From: a virus
Reading direction: 5' to 3' (one strand)
Virus record (IMG/VR): IMGVR_UViG_3300033388_005273
Location: 1 to 43,616 of that record
DNA length: 43,616 nt
Shown here: one piece after another, positions 38,285-43,616 of the stretch
How positions within the stretch are numbered: position 1 is the stretch's first letter
Layout: each line of letters opens with the position of its first letter
Program-made: the position numbers and the translations under genes
The notes under the pieces: model-generated
The model's input: only the letters and a program-made list of their open reading frames with translations
Database searches by the model: none
Told to the model about the DNA's origin: nothing

Positions 38285-38948
38285 TAATATAGTGTTTCTT
38301 CATCTTAGAAAATGTGGAGGGTCTTCAATTATAAATAATATTCGTAATGAGAAGAAGATACTGTTTGGAAAAAACCATGGAATACTAGAAGAACTTCCTA
38401 AAGAGTATAGAGGATTTGATATTGTAGCTCAGGTTAGAAATCCATTAACTTGGTATACGTCATGGTATTCGTTTAACAGAGGGCTATTTGAATACGGAAG
38501 TAGAGTGCCTCCGTTCATGCGACTACTCCTATGGGACTATACTATTAATGACTTTGCTTCCATAGACTTATTTATTAGTAGGGCTGCGAACTTACAAAGA
38601 TTCTTCTCTTCTGAGATACTCCGATTATCGGAACTGAGGATGGAATTTGCGGGACTTGAAAAGCCTAGTTGGGTAAGTGCAATTGAAAGTAGCGTTCCGT
38701 ACTGGAAACCAGAAGAGTTTAATGGTTCACTGTACCAGTACTTCGTTGACAGGATGGGGGTTCTTACCACTACAACCTTTCGTGTGGAAGACCAGAAGGA
38801 AGAACTTAAGGAAGTTTTAGGTATTGGAAATATTCCTTACTTAAACAGAACTAAAAAAGTCTGGTCTCCATCTGAAGAGTCACTTAAGTTAGTGATAGAT
38901 GAGGATGAGAGACTATTTAAATACTTTGGATACAGGAGAGAACTATGA
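38271..38948 (+). CDS. Sulfotransferase 2, 225 aa
   Basis: A tandem paralogue of the previous gene: DNIVFLHLRKCGGSSI aligns with DNIVFVHLHKCAGTSF, and QVRNPLTWYTSWYSF with LVRNPFEWYESWFNW. The end (GNIPYLNRTKKVW) also matches. The start is set at TTG 38271 because this aligns the N-termini; TTG 38253 is an alternative. It overlaps gene 1 by 14 bases and is in another frame. The divergence suggests that it sulfates a different target or position. Confidence 0.82.
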   Translation: MIVFDNIVFLHLRKCGGSSIINNIRNEKKILFGKNHGILEELPKEYRGFDIVAQVRNPLTWYTSWYSFNRGLFEYGSRVPPFMRLLLWDYTINDFASIDLFISRAANLQRFFSSEILRLSELRMEFAGLEKPSWVSAIESSVPYWKPEEFNGSLYQYFVDRMGVLTTTTFRVEDQKEELKEVLGIGNIPYLNRTKKVWSPSEESLKLVIDEDERLFKYFGYRREL

Positions 38949-39427
38949 GTAATTGGAGTAAGAACTCTTGGAAGAGTTACAGAGCTTTAGACGTCGATGG
39001 AATGACTGGGCATGCTGGTAAAGGTAATGATGTACAGAATAGATGTGATGTTATCACTCAACTCTTAAAGGATACTGGAATTAAGAATCTAGTTGACTAT
39101 GGGGTTAATGAATACTTATACGTGAAGTTACCTAATGATACTAATATCACTTCTATCGAAATAGATAGTACTTCAAAGAATACCTTGGGTACTTATGAAT
39201 TAGTACATGGAGACTATCGAGAGTTTGTTCCTAAAAATCTTATGAATGATACAGTGTATACTTATCACATATTCAAAGATACTACTGGGGAACAAACTAA
39301 GTTATTTGAGGAGATTCTACTTAAGATGCATGGAGTTATTAACTCATTTATAATTGTATGGATTAGGGATATGGATTTTACTCAGTTCCCTATAATCTAT
39401 AATTTAGAAACAGGAGATAAGAGATGA
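38945..39427 (+). CDS. Methyltransferase-like small protein, 160 aa
   Basis: A Rossmann-like run (KNLVDYGVNEYLYVKLPNDT, TSIEIDS, YELVHGDYREF) resembles class I methyltransferases: a first strand with a D-x-G, an acidic end of strand 2, and a D in the GDY strand. It is short and has lost the full glycine-rich loop, so it may be inactive. ATGA overlaps connect it to both neighbours. Confidence 0.45.
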   Translation: MSNWSKNSWKSYRALDVDGMTGHAGKGNDVQNRCDVITQLLKDTGIKNLVDYGVNEYLYVKLPNDTNITSIEIDSTSKNTLGTYELVHGDYREFVPKNLMNDTVYTYHIFKDTTGEQTKLFEEILLKMHGVINSFIIVWIRDMDFTQFPIIYNLETGDKR

Positions 39428-39642
39428 AGAAGAAGAAAGATTATTGTACGTGGTTTCCAGAGAACTGGTTCGGAACTTATATAGGTGATTGTTGTAAGAT
39501 TCATGATGAGGATTGTTCTACTAGAAAGTTCTTTGTGTGTCTTAGAGACAAGATAGGACATAGTGCTGCTTCATTAGTTACTACTGGTGGCGCACTTGGT
39601 TGTTGGGCTAAGTACTTTAATAAGATGTGGAACAGAATCTAG
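39424..39642 (+). CDS. Phospholipase A2-like small protein, 72 aa
   Basis: DCCKIHDEDC (C23-C24-x-x-H27-D28-x-x-C31) is the PLA2 catalytic signature, with the His-Asp pair. FPENWFGTYIG before it stands where the calcium-binding loop would be. A later C-L-R-D and GALGCWAKYF complete a short helical protein. Small phage proteins of this PLA2-like type are known and may act on membranes in lysis or entry. It ends the cassette and has no signal peptide. Confidence 0.7.
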   Translation: MKKKKDYCTWFPENWFGTYIGDCCKIHDEDCSTRKFFVCLRDKIGHSAASLVTTGGALGCWAKYFNKMWNRI

Positions 39643-39682
39643 TACAGATAAGTTAGACATATGTTGTAATTAGCGTGATACT

Positions 39683-39745
39683 ATGAACAAGCAAGTAATA
39701 AAAATACTTAAGATTCATCTAAGGTATAGAAAAGTGCTTGTTCAT
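39683..39745. ncRNA. Inverted repeat with inner hairpin in intergenic gap
   Basis: ATGAACAAGCA (39683-39693) is the exact inverse of 39735-39745 and closes a 41-base loop. The loop has a 5-bp stem with a 7-base loop (AAGTA/TACTT). It lies in the 264-base gap between the cassette and the next fibre genes. It could be a structured RNA on either strand. Confidence 0.4.
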
Positions 39746-39790
39746 TTCACTCAGCGGGAAAGAAATATAAGAAAGATAATAGTTAATTAA
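39683..39790 (+). CDS. Possible basic mini-protein, 35 aa
   Basis: ATG at 39683 (MNKQVIKILKIHLRYRKVLV) runs to TAA at 39788-39790. There is no clear ribosome site, and the start and middle coincide with an 11-bp inverted repeat, so the sequence may be an RNA or DNA element instead. Confidence 0.2.
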   Translation: MNKQVIKILKIHLRYRKVLVHFTQRERNIRKIIVN

Positions 39791-39830
39791 AAGTAAAATT
39801 ATTAATTAAACTCATAGTATTATTATACCC
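39779..39830 (-). promoter_or_regulatory. Minus-strand GGGTATAAT promoter-like site and AT-rich hairpin
   Basis: TATAAT (39827-39822, minus) preceded by TTTGGG matches the two left-block promoters, but the -35 is poor. TTAATTAA palindromes nearby (39783-39790, 39802-39809) can pair. If active, it would transcribe leftwards over the inverted repeat at 39683-39745. Confidence 0.35.
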
Positions 39831-39906
39831 AAAGTTAGCTTAGAACTTACTTAAATTTTAAAGGAATTTTAGAATTCTTTTCAAGTTTAATTTTAAAGGA
39901 TAGAAA

Positions 39907-40215
39907 ATGGCATGTGAATTACCAGTTTTTGATATATGTATACAAGAGGGTGCGGATTTTAAGATTGTTTTCAGTCTTCTTGACGACAATGGGGATGCAG
40001 TAGACCTATCAGGTGGGTCTGCTGAGATGCAACTTAAGGTTGTTGGGGTAGTTACTCCGTATGCTGGAGTTATTAATGGTAATTCTATTACTTATAATAT
40101 TCCTAATACAGTAGTATTTGATGGTAGAAAAGGTACGTACCAAGCAGAGTATACACTCACTGGTGAGATTGTAAGGTTTCTTAGAGGAGACGTTGAAATA
40201 GAAAGGAATTACTAA
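39907..40215 (+). CDS. BppU-like N-terminal fibre/baseplate protein, 102 aa
   Basis: The beta pattern QEGADFKIVFSLLDDNGDAV, VDLSGGSAEMQLK, NSITYNIPNTVV, GTYQAEYTLTGE is the upper-baseplate/BppU-like fold common before fibre genes. It is preceded by two copies of ATTTTAAAGGA and coupled by TAATG to the large fibre gene. It probably anchors that fibre. Confidence 0.7.
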   Translation: MACELPVFDICIQEGADFKIVFSLLDDNGDAVDLSGGSAEMQLKVVGVVTPYAGVINGNSITYNIPNTVVFDGRKGTYQAEYTLTGEIVRFLRGDVEIERNY

Positions 40216-43200
40216 TGAGTACAGTAGTAGTAACAGAAGTTAGCGGAGGGACAGTTATTGCTGCAGAGCAACCTCAAGGTTCTGTAGAAGTATCTATTAA
40301 TGAAACAGCAATCGTAGTAACAGACGCTGGTACTACACGTACTATTATTATAGAGGAGAATACTCCAGGAAGTGTGATTGTTGGGCCTATAACATCTGCA
40401 GGTTCTTTCTTAGATTTAACAGATACTATATCTACATACGAAGGTCATGCTGGAGATGTAATAGTAGTTAAGAGTACGGAAGATGGTCTAGAACTTGCTG
40501 AAATAACTGGTATTGGGGATATGACTAAGGCTATCTACGATATTGATGAAAATGGAATTGTAGATAATTCAGAAGCTCTTGAGGGTAACTCTGCAAGTTA
40601 TTTTGCTAAGAGTACTGGAGATGAGACTTTACCTTTTGACGTACTTGACGCTACTGCTCCAACAGAAGCTACAAGCCTTTCTCAAGTAGAAGTATTACTA
40701 GAAGATAAAGCTAACAAAGTTGTCCCAGTTACTGGTGGTAACTTAGCTAGTCTTAATAACACTGGAGATTTAGAAGATTCTGGTAGCAAAGTTTCAGACT
40801 TCCTACAAGTTGGATATCAGGATGCACTTAAAGCCGATAAGGTACTGTCAGCTACTGATGGTAACTTTGCTGGTCTTGATGCTAATGGTAATCTAACTGA
40901 TTCTGGAGATAGTAACTCGTCATTCTTACCTACTGGTTATCATGACCCAGACAAGATTGATAAAGTATCTTTGGCTGAAGTAGGTAATATTGTTGTTCTG
41001 CAAGCAGACGGCTCATTAGTAGATGGTGGACAAAATCCTAGTGAATTCTTAGTAGCCTCTGATATTGCTGACAAAGCTGATAAAGCAGTACCTCTGGTTG
41101 CTGATAACTTAGCAACTCTAGATGCTTCAGGTAACTTAACTGACTCTGGATTAAATAAAGATTATATTGGTACCAAAGCTGATAGAGCAACTGGTGCTAC
41201 TATTAATAACTTAGCGGCGTTAGATGCTGCTGGTAATCCTATAGATTCTGGGACTAAACCTTCTGATTTTCTTCAGGTTGGTTATCAAGACCCTGCTAAA
41301 GCGGATAAAGTAATTGGTGCTAATATAAACGCAATAGCTACCTTAGATGCTGCTGGTAATTTACAAGACTCAACTACATTAGTTGCAGACTTAGTTCCAG
41401 TTACTCGCACAATAAACTTACATCCATTAACGGCAGATATAGTACTTAATCCTGATGATATAGGAGCAGACGCTGTAGCCTCTGGTTTAGATGTAGGTGG
41501 GCTTTTAACCCCATTCTCCGTTACAGCAATTACAATAGAAGCTGGTGAGGGGTATATTATTGATGCCTATACTAACTACTTTGAAACTACGTTTCAAAAA
41601 GTAACTTGGGATACGCAGAATTACATAGTAAATACTCCAGAAGAAGTTGGTAGTGCAACAATCTTGATTGACCAAAATGGCACACCTTTTCAAGTAGAAG
41701 GACAAGCTCCAAACTCTGTACGTATGTCTAATATACGTCTTGGTTACGTAGAGTATAAGTCTGGTGCAGTTGAAACTGTTTTACCTTCACCAGATATTCT
41801 TGGGCAAGGTGTTAATACTACTAGAGATTTAGTAGATTTTATTCCAGAAGCTAATAAAATACGTGGCTTAAAGATAACTGCAGTTACTAGTCAGCTACAA
41901 GTATTTAGAGAAGTTGGTTCTGTATTTTGGTTAGGAAGTAACTGGCATACTGATAAAACTAATCCAAATACTCTAGCTATACCTGCTGAAGGTGATGAAG
42001 TAACTCCAGCAGTTTTTGATATTATAGATAGAAATGGTGATTTATACGCAAGTACTACTTCTATTATTCCTAAAGTCTGGGATGATAATGGTGTTATTGC
42101 GGCATTGACAGGAAATACTGCTACTAACCATCGTGTATTTATAAATATTTCTGGTGACTTAGTTATACAACTTGGCCAAGCTACTTATAATCTTCCTTCA
42201 ACTGCTCTAGATTCTGTATCAATTGATACAGATGCTTTTGTGTTATCTAATCTTGCAGAAAATATGGTAGGATTATCTTCATTAACTATAGGAGCTTCTT
42301 CTATAAACTTTGAAGAAGGAAATACCGATAGCTCTTCTGCATTTATCACTAATAACGTTTCTTCTATTAGTACTGGTGGAGGTAGCGGTGGTACAGATGA
42401 CCACACACTATTAATAAATAGAGATGTTGCGGACCAACATCCCGCAACAGCAATTAGTTTTGACCCAATTCCGTCTGGGCTAACAGCTACTAACGTACAA
42501 GATGCGCTTGATGAAGGCTTTGCTACGTTAGCTGAAGACTTTATATCTGTATCAACCACTATTACTAATGGTGGAGTAATGTCAGAAGCGGCTGCTACAA
42601 CTATAGATGTTACTGCGGGTTCTGGTACAATTACAGATTCTGTAACAGACCCTGATAATCCTATTGTTACAGAGATTATTTGGACAGAGCAATTATCAGT
42701 TACTATTCCTATGGCAAGTTCTGTAGGTTCAAGAACAATATTCATGACTTCTCTAGGTATTATATCTCAAGTTGAAGGCCCTATGACAGAGCAACAACGT
42801 AGAGAGAATATTCGTCTAGGTGCTGTTTACTATGCTGGTGGTGCTATTCAAGAAGTTCATAATGAGCATTCTGTTCGTAACCAAACAGCAGATACATTCT
42901 CTGACTTTATACATTTTTTACCTGAGTCTACTAAGACTAAAGGTTTTCTAATATCTAGAGTTGATAATGCTCTTAGTTTCTATAGACATAGTGGAGAGTA
43001 CTTTGGTACTGGTGTAAACTGGACTATAGATAGAAATAACCCTAATACTTTAGTACAACCACAAATAGGTGATAATGTAACTCCTGTTCCTTTCGCTACA
43101 ATGGATAGAGTACTAAATATCTTATCTATAGGAGATACAGTTATCCCACTTGCTTGGGATAATAATGGTGTGATTGAGTTGCTTACTGGTAACGAAGCTG

Positions 43201-43616
43201 TAATCCATTATCTTTACGGTTCTGTTGGTGGAGATATGTATCTCCAATATGGGCAGACTGCTTATCCAAATTTTGTAACTGCCAATAATAATCTTAACCA
43301 CGATTCCGCTAATCTAGTACGACCTTCTATCACAGAAGAGTCTATTTTATTTGCACAGATAGTTGTTAATGACAATGCAGTTGACTTTGAAAATCCAGCA
43401 GAAGCAGTAATTATTAGTCTTACTGGTGCTACTGGTACTGGTGGAAGTTCTAGCCCTATTACAGATGCTGCTGATATAGACTATGATAATACAACCAGTT
43501 TACTCACAGCCACAAATGTTCAGGCAGCTATTGATGAGCTAGCTGATGAGAAAGCCGATAAAGTGACAGGTGCTGTAGATGGTAACTTAGCATCTTTAGA
43601 TGCAAATGGTAATCTT
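40215..43616 (+). CDS. Large repetitive tail fibre, partial, >=1134 aa
   Basis: The ATG at 40215 (MSTVVVTEVSGGTVIAAEQP) opens a frame that has no stop before the window end. After a short beta region and a FLDLTDT...GHAGDVIVVKS shaft motif come tandem ~40-residue repeats with KADKV..., N-[LF]-A-x-L-D-A-x-G-N and DSG. Then two diverged ~300-residue modules (about 430-760 and 780-1090). Both have NIRLG[YA]V.Y, D-F-I-x-F-L/I-P-E, N-P-N-T-L, V-T-P and WD[DN]NGVI. The window ends as the KADKV repeat starts again. Confidence 0.88.
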   Translation, partial: MSTVVVTEVSGGTVIAAEQPQGSVEVSINETAIVVTDAGTTRTIIIEENTPGSVIVGPITSAGSFLDLTDTISTYEGHAGDVIVVKSTEDGLELAEITGIGDMTKAIYDIDENGIVDNSEALEGNSASYFAKSTGDETLPFDVLDATAPTEATSLSQVEVLLEDKANKVVPVTGGNLASLNNTGDLEDSGSKVSDFLQVGYQDALKADKVLSATDGNFAGLDANGNLTDSGDSNSSFLPTGYHDPDKIDKVSLAEVGNIVVLQADGSLVDGGQNPSEFLVASDIADKADKAVPLVADNLATLDASGNLTDSGLNKDYIGTKADRATGATINNLAALDAAGNPIDSGTKPSDFLQVGYQDPAKADKVIGANINAIATLDAAGNLQDSTTLVADLVPVTRTINLHPLTADIVLNPDDIGADAVASGLDVGGLLTPFSVTAITIEAGEGYIIDAYTNYFETTFQKVTWDTQNYIVNTPEEVGSATILIDQNGTPFQVEGQAPNSVRMSNIRLGYVEYKSGAVETVLPSPDILGQGVNTTRDLVDFIPEANKIRGLKITAVTSQLQVFREVGSVFWLGSNWHTDKTNPNTLAIPAEGDEVTPAVFDIIDRNGDLYASTTSIIPKVWDDNGVIAALTGNTATNHRVFINISGDLVIQLGQATYNLPSTALDSVSIDTDAFVLSNLAENMVGLSSLTIGASSINFEEGNTDSSSAFITNNVSSISTGGGSGGTDDHTLLINRDVADQHPATAISFDPIPSGLTATNVQDALDEGFATLAEDFISVSTTITNGGVMSEAAATTIDVTAGSGTITDSVTDPDNPIVTEIIWTEQLSVTIPMASSVGSRTIFMTSLGIISQVEGPMTEQQRRENIRLGAVYYAGGAIQEVHNEHSVRNQTADTFSDFIHFLPESTKTKGFLISRVDNALSFYRHSGEYFGTGVNWTIDRNNPNTLVQPQIGDNVTPVPFATMDRVLNILSIGDTVIPLAWDNNGVIELLTGNEAVIHYLYGSVGGDMYLQYGQTAYPNFVTANNNLNHDSANLVRPSITEESILFAQIVVNDNAVDFENPAEAVIISLTGATGTGGSSSPITDAADIDYDNTTSLLTATNVQAAIDELADEKADKVTGAVDGNLASLDANGNL
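40650..41395 (+). repeat. Tandem ~40-aa repeats in the fibre gene
   Basis: Six or so copies of a unit with K-A-D-K-x, N-L-A-x-L-D-A-x-G-N and D-S-G, several followed by FLQVGYQDPAK-type sequence. Another copy starts at ~43545. Confidence 0.75.

Overview
The window looks like most of the genome of a tailed phage with a long non-contractile tail (siphovirus), infecting a Gram-negative host. The evidence is an HK97-type head module followed by a tail module in lambda order: major tail protein, tail assembly protein, tape measure, gpM-, gpL-, gpK- and gpJ-like proteins, then fibres. The DNA is AT-rich and tightly packed, with ATGA, TAATG and TTGA overlaps. I could not identify the host. No integrase or repressor is recognisable in the window, and no replication genes either, so those probably lie outside it.

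Layout. (1) 1-6.0 kb, minus strand: about 26 tiny genes (23-125 aa), mostly unknown: SH3-like beta proteins, membrane proteins, exported proteins and one GNAT acetyltransferase. Eight encode unrelated-looking bodies that share a short C-terminal signature, hydrophobic-x-x-[IL]-Y-x-x-[FL]. Two near-identical promoter segments and three intercistronic elements with competing hairpins punctuate the block. (2) 6.06-6.89 kb, minus: a 276-aa acidic-tailed protein with a structured leader and a UUCG terminator. (3) 6.9-8.6 kb: 1.7 kb without genes, full of inverted and direct repeats, possibly an origin or control region. (4) 8.6-11.55 kb, minus: a zinc-finger protein, probable small terminase, and three unknowns. 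(5) 11.75-21.6 kb, plus: large terminase, split portal, prohead protease, major capsid protein, head-tail connectors, major tail protein, tail assembly genes. (6) 21.6-34.7 kb: tape measure, tail tip, central fibre protein and side-fibre or adhesin genes. (7) 34.7-39.6 kb: a tightly overlapped operon that is not structural: an APS kinase/HxGH-nucleotidyltransferase fusion, a DUF2061-like membrane protein, a radical SAM/nucleotidyltransferase fusion, an unknown protein, two tandem sulfotransferases, a methyltransferase-like protein and a PLA2-like protein. (8) 39.9-43.6 kb: a BppU-like protein and a large repetitive fibre gene that runs off the window.

The most interesting points are the probable phage-encoded sulfation cassette (PAPS made by the kinase and used by two sulfotransferases), the shared C-terminal signature on small early-type proteins, and the repeated stop-codon hairpin/competing hairpin elements. 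Two essential genes are interrupted: the portal (frameshift with a missing internal segment) and the tape measure (in-frame UGA just before the conserved C-terminal motif). These may be assembly or sequencing faults, real lesions, or, for the tape measure, recoding.
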